DNA from: Lamellibrachia columna
Taxonomy: Eukaryota; Annelida; Polychaeta; Sabellida; Siboglinidae
Direction: 5' to 3'
DNA length: 64,000 bases
NCBI GenBank assembly: GCA_963662155.1
Contig: OY759262.1
Span: 54,455,490 to 54,519,489 of the forward strand
Numbering within the stretch: the stretch's first letter is position 1; each line of letters starts with the position of its first letter. The notes beneath the pieces were generated by a model. That model searched no databases and was not told the origin of the DNA. It saw only the letters and a program-made list of their open reading frames with translations. The translations under genes were made by a program, and so were the position numbers. Shown here one piece after another: positions 31,360 through 44,500 of the stretch.

Positions 31360-32908
31360 CAAAATGTCAGAAAATGTTTTAGTTTTGTCACTCGTTACGG
31401 TATTATACCGACAATTGTATCGGGATTAATTGCGGTCCTAACGACCGATTCCGCATGACAATCCAGCATTTTCACCAGATGTCCATTGCAGTTCAATTAA
31501 CTTTTTTTTATACTTTTTTCAATGTACTACTGTTTTAGTTCCATTGGTCTAATGTCATGTAATACAGTCTGGGTATTTCCGCGGTTTGCGACGGAAACTT
31601 TCTATGAGACGGATTTTCCATTTCGTCTGGTGGGCCACAGACGTGCGGCGCCAAGGCCAAGAGACTGCACGACACGTGTAGTTGACACCTGTGCAGGGCC
31701 AATGTGTTGCGCAGGGGAGTAACACAGTTGATGGCGTGACTAGAGACGATGGTGGTGGATTGGTTAGCGCAACACCCGACGTCAGCCGCAGACATGGTTG
31801 GTATCATGTTTTTTTCTAAAAATAAAATATCCGCTTTATTTGATTTAAATCGATTTTTTTATCGGGTATATACTTGGACAGACAGATAGCTGTATATATG
31901 TATACATACATACATATATATATAACCTTTAAATCCGTTTAGGTATTTGACTTGCACGTGATTTTATTCTTGTTTAAATTATAATAGAATTATAAACAGC
32001 AACAAAAATTTCATTAAAAATATTGTACCGGAACTGTCAGCAGTATGTTGCCAACTCTAACATATACATTCTGCCAATACAATTCCTTTAAAACCTTAGT
32101 AACTGTGTCCAGTTTAACTGTAATCTAAAAAATATGACCATTAAAAACTTTTACTTTATCATCAAATGAACACTCTAAAAGAGACTTCAGGCTCATACAG
32201 AGTAGATTAACTTGGATGTGATGCGTCATTGTTCACATGATAAGCACCTGTCCAGGGTCAGACTGCACATTGAGTCACTTTAGTCAACATACTGAATTGA
32301 TATAACTTATAACTATTTTGTGCACGTGTGTGTAAGTTGCCTGCGCACGTGCGCTCAGTGTCTCGTTCGAAAGGAAGAGTGGCACTGGAAGGGCGAGATC
32401 TCGTTGGCAGTCATGTCGTATGTAGAAAAGTATAATATTGGAACAGCTGATAAAGCCGTATACCATATTGGGCTCTTTTCTTGATTAGGGTACGTCGAAG
32501 CCCTTGTGCAAATCGTTATAGTTTTAGCTGATACGACAACTACCAATGTCGCAGGAAGTCCGCCAAATAGTGCAGCGGACGTCTGGCACAGCAGGCGATG
32601 GTCTTTTAATACGACTGCCCTTTTGACCAATCCCTGTAACGCCAGTTTATCTTATTTGAAAGCTAAATCCCAAAAGAACACCTTTATATCGAACATTAAG
32701 TTAGTCCTAAAGATGCATGGCATTACGTATTTATTTAAATTCCATAGCACACTTCGACTTCACAAAGGAAAAAAACGTTAAATTTTGTTATATAATAACA
32801 GCTTCCATAAGTCCTGCATTTTCTTAATACTTACATCGGCAAAGATGCAGGCCTCAAGTCAGAATTGTTTGAGGGGGAGACCTCGAGCTGTGAAAGAAGG
32901 GAATGTGT
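31360..32908. other. Intergenic, nothing recognised
   Basis: AT-rich with a short TACATA/TATA run at 31895-31925 and a GATTTAAATCGATTTTTT patch at 31840 typical of MITE ends. Short open frames only. Confidence 0.4.
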
Positions 32909-32918
32909 GAAGTAAAAC

Positions 32919-33342
32919 TGCCTACGGCTTCGAGTGCTGGAAACTGACAGCCAAGCTAGCACACAAGCTTGAAACCTTCAAAAACAGGTGTCTACGGAAG
33001 ATCCTAGGAGTATTTTGGCCCAACACTATCACTAATGATGAGCTGCTCCGTAACACAGACGCAACATCCTTGGCCACACAGATAAAGAAGAGAAGATGGA
33101 GATGGCTTGGACACGTGTGCCGAATGTCACCTGGCACACTGCCCAAGACAGCCTTACGCTGGACAGCAGATGGTAAAACGAGACGTGGTCGCCCAAAAGA
33201 AACATGGAGACGAACAGTGGAGAAGGAGATGAAAGAATGCGGCCTGACATGGAACACCATCACCAAATGGACTGCAGACCAGCAGCAGTGGCGTTCTCTT
33301 GTTGATGCCTATGTGCCACCTGGCACGGAGACGACTAAGTAA
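32919..33342 (+). pseudogene. 5'-truncated non-LTR retrotransposon (ORF2 C-terminus)
   Basis: One intact frame begins KTAYGFECWKLTAKLAHKLE and ends at TAA 33342. Blocks RRWRWLGHVCRMSPGTLP, GKTRRGRPKETWRRTVEKEM, then WTADQQQWRSLVDAYVPPGT, are the C-terminal tail of LINE reverse transcriptases common in marine invertebrates. It is flanked by a 10-bp direct repeat, GAAGTAAAAC, at 32909-32918 and 33343-33352, so it is a short, recent, severely 5'-truncated insertion ending at its own stop codon. Confidence 0.85.
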
Positions 33343-33352
33343 GAAGTAAAAC

Positions 33353-35570
33353 ATCACGACTCACTGCATTCAAAATGAGCAAGAACACGTACATATATCT
33401 CTTTAAAATGCTACATATCAATATATTATAAACAGATACATTAAAAATGTTTCCGTTGATGCTCTGCTGTGTAGGCAATAATACATACATGATTGATTGA
33501 AATAGCGTTGAAGCTGCTACTAGGCCTATAGCTAGGCGCTCGGAAATTGCTCAGTACAACGGGTTTCTCACAATATCAACAGTTACTGTTGTTTTTCCGT
33601 ATTCCTTCCAACGACATAGCAACTAAATCTGAAAAAGAAAAAGTGGTAAAACCCCGTCCAAAACACAATCACTATCAAAATCCTGTCCAAAACACAACAT
33701 TTAATTGATAAAATAAATGTCCGGTATTCACCCAATATTTTAACACTTTAATTACAACATAATATAAGACCCACTATTTATTTATGAGCTTCAGAGGCTA
33801 TGAAACACGATACAGAATTTAACATAAATAAATTTGATCACGTTAGTTACAATGCACCAAAATATCCTCCTCGGAATATTTGCATCGGGAGGAAAAGAAT
33901 GCAAGAAAGGGCAAGGTCACACGCTTGGATTAGCTTTTTAGAAGCGATTATTAACCATGTATGTGAATGCCATTAGTAAGTACTAGCTACTAGGAGTATT
34001 CGCTCCTGTCGGCGGTGTACTAGGAGCTAGTAGAGAATTGTATGTGAATGGGCCTTTAGATAGTAATCAATATATTCAGTCTAGGTTACTATTTGAGTAT
34101 TCCATTACATTTATTTTAAACAAAACAGAAAATTAATGGTTATGCAGTTGCAAAGCTGGCCATTTCCTATTTGTGGCGTTTCTTGTTTTTGTATAGCGAA
34201 TGTTGGCCGTTTAGTTGTGTTGAAATAACTGATGTCTTGACAATGAGATAACACACAGATGTCATGATTATTTAAAGTGTCGTCTGCCTTGCACATCATA
34301 CATTTGTAGAAAACAATAACATACAAATGAGTCTTATAACCTAAACAAATACAAAAGTATTACTACCCAAACAAAAAAGCATTGCGATCTAATGTGTCGT
34401 GGACTATGCAGTTTCCTCACATATTACAACTGAGTAAAATTGGCACCTAAAATAAATATACATAAAATGTGCCACACCTAAAAGCTGCCTTAGATGCAGT
34501 TGCAATTAAAATACTATACAACTGGAGTAGACGTATGACAAGCAAAACTTTGCAGTTAAAATCTATGTATATTCATGTGTATTTGTTCTTTGTTAAGCCA
34601 TAGTTAATTGCATTCCTGTACGTCCATCTCGCCCAGTCACAGAACCAGCAACTGTGCCAACTGCGCAAAAATCCCACAGAATAGAGTTAATTTTTCTACG
34701 ATTATGTCTTCAGCATCTTGATTATGCAAATGTGAAAACTTTACACGATAGAGGTGTGTGCGTGCGTGCGTGCGTGCGTGTGCATGATACACTTAGACAC
34801 TAGTACAATCACAACATGCCTACTTAGCAGACTGAAGAATGACACACACAGTAGACTGAAACACAACACACTTATATAGTACAGACTGAAGCATGGTGTA
34901 AGTCTATTGAAATAAACAAAGATAGGTTCAATATCAAGACAATGCTACTGTGCATATTTACATGACACTGACAGACAGCTAGTCTACCAAAGTTTTTCAG
35001 TCAAAGTCGTGCAATATTGTCGATAGCAAACATTCACATCTGGACATTCACATCTGGACAGTACTTGCCGTCTGAAATCTATAATATACAAGATTAATCA
35101 CTACAAGTGACTTATTTAGGAATATTGGATGTTGGCAACAAATTCTTGATGGACGTGTCACTTGTAATTGAATCAATATGAAATCATGGTCTTTGTGAAA
35201 CTACTGTACATATTCCAACACTCTTGATCAGCGTAATGTTACACTGGGGAGACAAGATAAAGTAGTATTATTTTATCAATATCATTTCAATCCAATGCCA
35301 TTTTCTTTGAGTGAGATCATCAGAGAATTGGGATGATATTGTAACTGACCATGATGGGAGAGAAATATTGTAGTTGGCCCAGATGTAGGCGATTACAATT
35401 CTAACTCAACCTTTGACCAGTTGATGCTGCAACTGGGACAAAGGTCAGTTCAATGTACGTTCAGGCAAATCCACTAGGAGATAATATAAAATATGACCTC
35501 CGGTCCACAAGCAGGTTGTCTATGGTCAACCTCCATTAGTCATGTATGATGCGAATGAGAAATAATTGGC
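33353..35570. other. Downstream of NUSAP1, nothing recognised
   Basis: It probably includes the 3' UTR of the minus-strand gene ending at 35571. A possible poly(A) signal on that strand (TTTATT on plus) is at about 34110. A partly palindromic block, TACTAGCTACTAGGAG to TACTAGGAGCTAGTAG, lies at 33983-34034. A GTGCGTGC run lies at 34758-34778. Confidence 0.4.
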
Positions 35571-38500
35571 TCAACCAGTGATGGTGATGCCTCGCCGGGA
35601 GAGCTGAGAGTCGAGCCTCTTGTTAGCCCGGCGTTTCTGGGCAGTCGTTCTCCGCTGGTCCCTGGAACACCAATGACAGACTTATAACACCAATGACAGA
35701 CTTATAACACCAATGACAGACTTATAATGACATGTCACCAATAGTGTAGTTTTATTCCCACTACTAGCGTCACTTGCAGGATCATCATCGAGATAATTAC
35801 TTACGGTTCCAGTTTATTGGCTGAAACTCCCTCCTGTAAACACAGTGTATAGTCTTGTTAAAATCATCAAGACTTGACTTTGATCATTAGACTGGGAACT
35901 TGCAAAAGTGTTAATAGCCCTACACGTTGTTGTATTTATATATTTTACCGGATTTCAACAAAACTATACAACACATTTGCACAAACGAGCTAGCCTGTGG
36001 CAGTGGATACTAAAGTCAATTTGATTTTTCACGAAATGAGACAGACAGACATGAGACAAGTGAAAAAAATAAAATTCAGGAGGTACCATTAACTGCAAAA
36101 CGAGTCGTCAACCCAAAATCTCACGCATGCATGCACACTTATGTCCACTTTGACTCCACTAACCACACAGTGACCCTCACAAGACCACTAACCAGTACTG
36201 CCCAAAGTAAAAATCAGATTACTGCTTTGAGCTGATAGTGAGCCACAGCCCTACTGATTGGGCTTGAGCTGATAGTGAGCCACAGCCCTACTGACTGGGC
36301 TTGAGCTGACAGTGAACCACAGTCCTACTGACTGGGCTAGAGCTGATAGTTAACCACAGTCCTACTGACTGGGCTTGAGCTGACAGTGAACCACAGCCCT
36401 ACTGACTGGGCTTGAGCTGACAGTGAACCACAGCCCTACTGACTGGGCTTGAGCTGACAGTGAACCACAGCCCTACTGACTGGGCTTGAGCTGACAGTGA
36501 GCCACAGCCCTACTGACTGGGCTTGAGCTGACAGTGAGCCACAGCCCTACTGACTGGGCTTGAGCTGACAGTGAACCACAGCCCTACTGACTGGGCTTGC
36601 GCTGACAGTGAACCACAGCCCTACTGACTGGGATTGCGCTGACAGTGAGCCACAGCCCTACTGACTGGGCTTGAGCTGACAGTGAACCACAGCCCTACTG
36701 ACTGGGCTTGAGCTGACAGTGAACCACAGCCCTACTGACTGGGCTTGAGCTGACAGTGAACCACAGCCCTACTGACTGGGCTTGAGCTGACAGTGAACCA
36801 CAGCCCTACTGACTGGGCTTGAGCTGACAGTGAACCACAGCCCTACTGACTGGGCTTGAGCTGACAGTGAACCACAGCCCTACTGACTGGGCTTGAGCTG
36901 ACAGTGAACCACAGCCCTACTGACTGGGCTTGAGCTGACAGTGAACCACAGCCCTACTGACTGGGCTTGAGCTGACAGTGAGCCACAGCCCTACTGACTG
37001 GGCTTGAGCTGACAGTGAGCTGATAGTGAGAGATTGACATGAAATAGTAAATTGTGAATATATTAGTAACTTTGACTCAGAGCAGGACTATTAATAAATG
37101 AATGTGTTAATTGAAAATGTTAACTAAAACAACATTTTATGTAACATTACTCATGATTTTGTTGTTCTTTCGACACATGAATAATGTATATAATTTCTCT
37201 ATTCAATAGGCCATATAATTAGCAGGGCTGGGGTCAATTCCAAAGGAATTGGAATTAATCAATTCAATTCCAAATCCAGAATTGGAGCAGAATTGGAATT
37301 GAAAGATTTTGAATAAGAGGAATTGGAATTGTTAGAACAAAAGGAATTGGAATTGAAAGGAATTGAGCATCTAATTTTTTTGTGACATCAACCAATATTT
37401 TTCTAGCCTGTTGTAGGCGGCTGTGTATAATAATGCTATCAACTCATGCATTGAGGATCTGAAAACTTAAATCTTATGATTTCTTTATATTGCCACTTGC
37501 CAGCGGGTTAATGAAGGGTTCCAGACTGGCTTTAATAGAAACATCAAAGATATTTTCAACTGTTTACAGACCTGGGAAGTTAGCCCTTTTACACCCATGA
37601 AAAGACACTTATTGGCAGGCTACAGCCATGCGGTTGATCAATCAGTAATCACTGATTACTAATCAGAGATCAATGACCACTGACCAACACTACAAAGCAT
37701 AGGCAAGCTACATACACATTAATCTCTCATTGTTGACTTTTGTCGTTATGTGGAATTGGAGCGGGAACGGGCGCAGGAATTGGAATTAAACGATTTTGAA
37801 AGGAATTGAAAGTGGAATTACTAAAAAGAATTGCCAAAAAAAAAAGGAATTGGAATTGAATGAAAAGGAATTGCAAGGAATTGGAATTGATTGAAAGGAA
37901 TTGACCCCAGCCCTGATAATTAGCAATATCCATAAATCCATGAGAGATTAGATAGTGACAGTTTCTGACGTCAGAAACCTGTCAGAAAGTAGTTTCTGAC
38001 AGTTTCTGACATTGTCTCATCAGAAATACCTTTGTCAGAAACCCAACCCTGCCCCTAACACCCGACTCACCGAGACTGAACTTTGACCTCTTTAATTGGA
38101 GCCCTGAAGGGATCAGGGCCAACAAACGGCTGCAGTTTGCCCCGGTGTGGTTTCCACGTGGTCTTCCTTGCCAGACTCTCCTGCAAGTCGAACTTCTTCG
38201 GGGCCGTCGCACTCTCGTTGAGGTTGCCACGGAACACGAACGGCGTCACTACAACAGGATAATGATAATAAACTCCTATAGCGCCTAAATACTCAGGGAC
38301 CCAAACTCAGAGGCGCTCAAACCAGAATCGCTAAACATGATATCTTGAACATGGACGTGCAGAAATCACCATCAGAGCAAGGGACTGCCGGGGATTTAGG
38401 GTGGAAGTCGCCATCAGAGCGAGGGACTGCCAGGGATTTAGGGTGGAAGTCGCCATCAGAGCGAGGGACTGCTGGGGATTTAGGGTGGAAGTCACCATCA

Positions 38501-41500
38501 GAGCGAGGGACTGCCGGGGATTTAGGGTGGAAGTCACCATCAGAGCGAGGGACTGCCGGGGATTTAGGGTGGAAATGCAATATAAAAAATACTGAATCGA
38601 GACGAGCAACTTTGTTTTGTGTCGAGCAGCTCATTTTGTTTATGTTCATCTCTCAGGTCGAATAATCAGGTTTTTCACTAATAAAACAAATACCGGTAAC
38701 AGAAAAAATTACGGAAACAGCACAGATATTAACACAATTTAGTAGACATTACTAAAACCAGTGTTTATCACTGTCCTTGTCTAAAACTCGAGATTCGGAG
38801 AGGTATCTATACTACTTTTAAACAAACATTTGTGAGATACTGAATGATGCATTTTTTCACAAAAACCATCATTTCATTTATGCGCATGTGAACCAACCAC
38901 GATGATGGTGCTACTTTCTTGAAAATCATACGCACTGTATAATTCTTCTTTTTTCTCATAAATATTGTAATTTACTACACAAGTCAGTTCACATAAGTTA
39001 GTGACTAAACATATAGTGTTGATGTAACAAAGTCAGTATATATACACACAAGCAATATTTCCTCTTACTTACAGTCAGATTTCCTTTTTGTGTTTACCAC
39101 GCCGGACTTGCGCTTTGCATCGAATGTTGTATTCGTTGTCTTTGGTGACAGGAAGTTCTCCTTGGTGCTGTCAAGAGGGGCGGGCCTTGGCGTCTTTGGT
39201 TTGCTGGTCGTGCTGGATGCAAACTGGAGGTTCATCTTACTCACAGAGGTCACCTTCGGCACAAAGGTCACTGCTGGCGATTGGAACAAACTCTTGGCCT
39301 TTCCTCCACCAACCACGGGCTTCACGACCCTCGCACCCTGCAGAAGTAGACGGGGGCGTGAAACACTACACGTAGTGGACACACAGAGCACACATACAGT
39401 TGATCATCTTATGGGTGTAGGAGATATTTGCTATGCATTTTGAACAAGTTTGTTATTGTATTATGGGAAATGGCCTGGGTTTGTCGAATAACAAGATCAT
39501 CAGCTCAAACAAAACATGTACGAAACGCAACTCTAGCAAAAATTTTAGCTTCGTGCAGTCAGCTGCGCCAAACTATCGCAAGATTCAATCAATATATCCC
39601 ACTTGGCAGGGCGAGTTCCTTTTGAGCAAGTGCTGCAAACCAGCGAAAGTAGATAATCCTATAGTTTTACAAGTATGCACCTACATATGACACAGCATGC
39701 CAAATGTATCACTGATATTATCGAAGCTTGGAACAGGTAATTAACTTTGCGTATTGTTAGTGAAGTCTTAAAACAACAAATGTTAAAAAAGAAAATTTTC
39801 AGGAACCAAGAAAACACCTTCCAAATATCATTTCATCTTGAATAATTTTGCATGTCAAAAAACACTGAACTTTATATTATATGCTTGGGAAAGAATTTGT
39901 ATTAAATGTAAATCCCAAATTGAACATTCATAGTTTAATCATATGACAAAATTATAGTCTCTCATCCGTGGAAGTGTCAATATGCTACAAAGGATGGCAA
40001 ATGACAGATCTCACATAGCCCATTTACTTGTGTAGTTTTGCACATGGACCACGCATGTACGTGGCAATACCTTGTTAGTGAGCGCACGTGGGGTCGCTTC
40101 AATTTTTTTGAGGCTGTTTAATGCTGTCCGCATTCTCTGTGTCATTTCCTGCACCTTCTTCGCGGAGGCAGACTGCGCTCGATTGTGTCGCTTCTTCAAG
40201 TACACATCGATCGAGTCCATCTTCTCGAAGGCTCGCTGGTGGATGCGGGCCCAGTCCTTGTGTCCTGCACATATGGCAACATTCACTGGTCAGCCACAGA
40301 CGGTACTGGTCAACATCTATTTCTTCGGGACTGTATAGAAACATGTGTGATACTAAACAAAATTGGTTTTGTTGGGGTAGTAGGGTTAGCTGCCATTTCA
40401 TTTAGTGTTGTACACAAATGTTTTTTTTCCAAAAAACATTGTTTATTTTCTGACCCAGATCGTAAGGATGCCTGCTGGTGAGAGGAAGAAAATCAACCAG
40501 CAAAATTACTCAACGTAAAGTCCCTCTAAATATACTGTCGCTGCCTGTTTCCGTCTGCATAATGAGAACATTTTAAATAAACAAGCTACCAAAGGCCTGC
40601 GCCCCAAGAACATTGCAGCAAATATTTATTTATAAAAAAGTAAGTCTATGGGTGCAGACCTAAAACATTTCTCTGGCATTTTCTAGCAACTACAACATTC
40701 TTTGCTATGTTCTAATACAATATATATATATAAAATCGTGTAAGGGAAATACTATTTTGCTTATCAAGTTAGGACAAGACAACACAGCCACATTAAACAT
40801 ACATGTCATTTTCTTTCTGTGAAGTTACAACTTATACCTGTTAGTTTCGAGACAAACCTGGTGTGATGACTGGCTTCGTGACACTGAATCCACGCGCTAG
40901 TGCCGTGAACCGCGGAATGTTGGTGCCAGCAACAGTGACAGTCTTTGACAATGACACGTCGGCACCTGCATCATCAAACACATCGTGAAGACAGGACCAT
41001 GGGCATTCAGTAACTTAATTAATTATTCTATTTGCACAAATACAAATCCATGTAACAAGATGTGAAAATGTACTTTGCTTGGCCTTGGCCTGCCCTTCAC
41101 ATTAAGGTCTTTAAATTTTTCAGCTGTTTTTATTTTAGAAACGTTTCACGAAAAATCAAACCTTTCTATAGTTTCCAATACGACATGTTAGCGTGTTTGT
41201 GCAAATGTGTTATTTAGTTGTGATGAAACCGTCAGGTCCGGTAAAAATTTTGCAAGAAAATGGCAAAAATGGTCAGGCTCTACACACATTAAACTATTTA
41301 CCCAGTCTAACAATTAAAGGTAATTCTTTCAATGATTTTAACAATATACACGCTTTTATTATACTGACTGGGCAAGTCACATGATACACCAACGAACATG
41401 ATTCGCAGTGAGCTAAATGAACCGAGAAGGAAGCGTCAAGACAAGAACGTAGAACTCACTTTTCTCTTGGACACGTTTGTCGACTGCCTGTTTGATGCTC

Positions 41501-44500
41501 TGCCTGAGTTGTGCGTCAGTCAAGCCGTCGGTCAATGAGTCAAGTACCTCCTTGACGCCTGGACTGACACCCTGTCAACATACGTGAGTCAATGGGTGGC
41601 CGACACTTCAATAAAACACGTGTCTATGCAACTTAAGGGGAGACACAACAAAAATGGCATTTTTTTTTTAAATTTACTCAAAATGTGTTTCCACCATATT
41701 GTGATAGCTTTGTATGTTTACTATCCATAAAGTTAACTTTTATAACAATTACATACCTCTAAATCACTTTTATTCATGCGTAAAGCATACCTCTTTCATG
41801 TAATTAGTGCTGTTTTAAAATTTTCTCAAAACCATTTCACATTTGGAAGAAGGATATCTCTGAAGTAATTATGCAGCGAAATAATCCTATCGACATGCCG
41901 TGTCTCACATTAACAAACCCAAACAGTTTATGTGACCTCGTAATTGTGCATGTGCAATTGTGCATAGGTGGGGTTTCCACCAAAAACAGCACAGACCTTT
42001 GTGTGTGTGTGTGTGTGCGTGCGCACGCGCGTGCAGATTGTGCCCATGTCACAGCCCCCATGGAAGCCATATAAATCTGAAAACTCACTGCATGTTCTAC
42101 GACTGCCTGGTCTCTTTTCGCTCGCTTTGACTTGCTCGTCTCAGAGTCCTACAAACACAGCTAATATTGTAGTTCCTTTGCAGCCACACATAACAAACCA
42201 GAGCACGCGTCCAGCGTCAATGTTCAACCAACCAAACTACGCTCATTCCAGATGAATACAGACGTCGCTTTTATATACTTACGATACATCTATGGATTGT
42301 GTTGTGTTAAAAGAACATTTTATGCTGACGAGCTGATGAATTAGTTCAAATATACCTGTGTGGATTTATTAATTAAAAGCAGAACAACTTCGTGCCAAGC
42401 TGGGAACAGAAATCTATAAGACTGCAAACAAACTGATATGATTATATATGTCTGCTGTTTGCATGCTCAAAATGAGCTCATCATACAATCTGGGATGGAA
42501 TCTTGCGCTATTTTGATGCAGTTGATTGCGCACATATAAAGTATTTGCGAGCATCAGTATTCAGACAGTAATGTGTCAAGAGTTACAGGTAAACAACAAG
42601 AGTTGGCATTCATGATTGTGTACGATTGTACCAGACAAGTACAAGCTACGCAAGAGAGACGGAAGTATTAAATGACCCACCCGACTCCCACTGGCTGGCC
42701 TCTTCCGCTTCACTTTGTTCGTCTTCACGCTGCCACTGGGTGTCACTGCTGCATGCTGAACCTTTGCACGTGGTGCGGATCCCTTTCTTACGGGCGTTGT
42801 CACCTTCTGAAGGACCGGGGATAGAGTGTGAGTGCGTCGTTTGGTTGTCACGGCAACAGGTGTTTTCACTTTCTGCAATTTGACTGGTGATATTGTGTGA
42901 GTGCGCCGTTTCGTTGTCCTAGCAACTGGCTTTGAGGCTGGCGATTTCGAGTGAGCGCGATGCTTAGTTGTCTTGACAACGGGCGTTGCCACATTTGGTG
43001 TTCTGGTTGCAGATATAGTGCGAGTGCGACGTTTGGTTGGCATGACAACTGGTGTTTTGTTCGAAGGCTTCGGCGTACTTGACGTGTTGCCACGCGACTG
43101 AGCATGTGCAGTGGAACCCCCTGTTGGTCGGAGTCCAATCTGTATTGGCGTGGCTGCCTGCTCTGCTGACACAACGACCACCTCTGATGCAGATATCTGA
43201 ATATGAACCAAATTTGAAAAGTTACGCAAAAATTACTCTAAATGCCAAACTGGTGAGTAAAAATCTGGCATAAACTGGTCCAAACATTTGCCCTGGTCTC
43301 CAAAATAAAAGTGTGTGAGCGTGTGTCTTGGCTGCTAGAACTTTGCAACATTTCTGACTAAACTGGTTCCGTCTTCTTGTTCACTACATTACAACCACAC
43401 CATTGCAATGGAAGCACATTTAGTGATTCTACAAGAGAATGATTAAATCACCTGTTCATCTGATTTGGTGTCTTTGGTCGGTTTTCGTCCCTTCCGTCCT
43501 TTGCGTCCTTTCTTCTTGCTGACCCTTGGGGCTGCCTCGGTCTCCTGGAAGAAAATAATTGTCTAGTTTTGTTCAAAGATCATATGAGAAAGATATTACA
43601 TCATACGAGCGAGCTGTTACATCATATGAGTGAGCTGTTACATCATATGAGTGAGCTGTTACATCATATGAGCGAGCTGTTACATCATACAAGCGAGCTG
43701 TTACATCATATGAGCGAGTTATTACATCATATGAGTGATCTATTACATCATATGAGCAAGCTATTACATCATACGAGCGAGCTGTTACATCATATGAGCG
43801 AGCTGTTGCATCATATGAGCGAGCTATTACATCATATGAGTGTGCTATTACATCATATGAGCGAGCTATTCTAGCAATTACTGACTTACTTAAGTTACTT
43901 GACTTAAAGGTACATAATCTGATCATTGTTAAATTGTCAAATATTGTTTTATAGTATAAACTGCAGAGGTTTATCTATATTTTAACATATCAACAGCCCA
44001 AATGTGTTTGAATGAACCACAATTTGTAAATATAACTTGACCGTTGTTTACAAATATCGACCTTGCCATACAGCACGCAATGTCAAAATGATATTCAGGT
44101 TGAAACATTCAAATTAATCAAATTATATTAACACACTGTGCTTCATTAAAACACATTTGAGCGGTCAAGATGCTAGCACAGACGAAGTTTATACTATATA
44201 ACATGATTTCACGATAAAAACCATCATACTATATATATTTAAATATGTTCACTCCCTGGCAGAGTACATGCCATTAACGACTCAGTTCCACCGAACATGG
44301 ACTTGGGATTGTAATTCCATTTCTTTTTTCCCCCAGTTATATCCTGTTTTTGTCATTTCTGAGCATTTCTACTTCTCAGCGCCAATTACTAACAGTGCAA
44401 GTAATCAATCTGGCCTAAAATAAGAAACACTGCAAATGTTGGATTTTCACATTGTTGTATGTGTGCATGTGTTGTAACAGCCTAGTGATATGACAGAACA

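Noticed and set aside
34750..34790. GTGCGTGC run as a regulatory element
   Set aside because: Simple sequence; nothing ties it to a gene.
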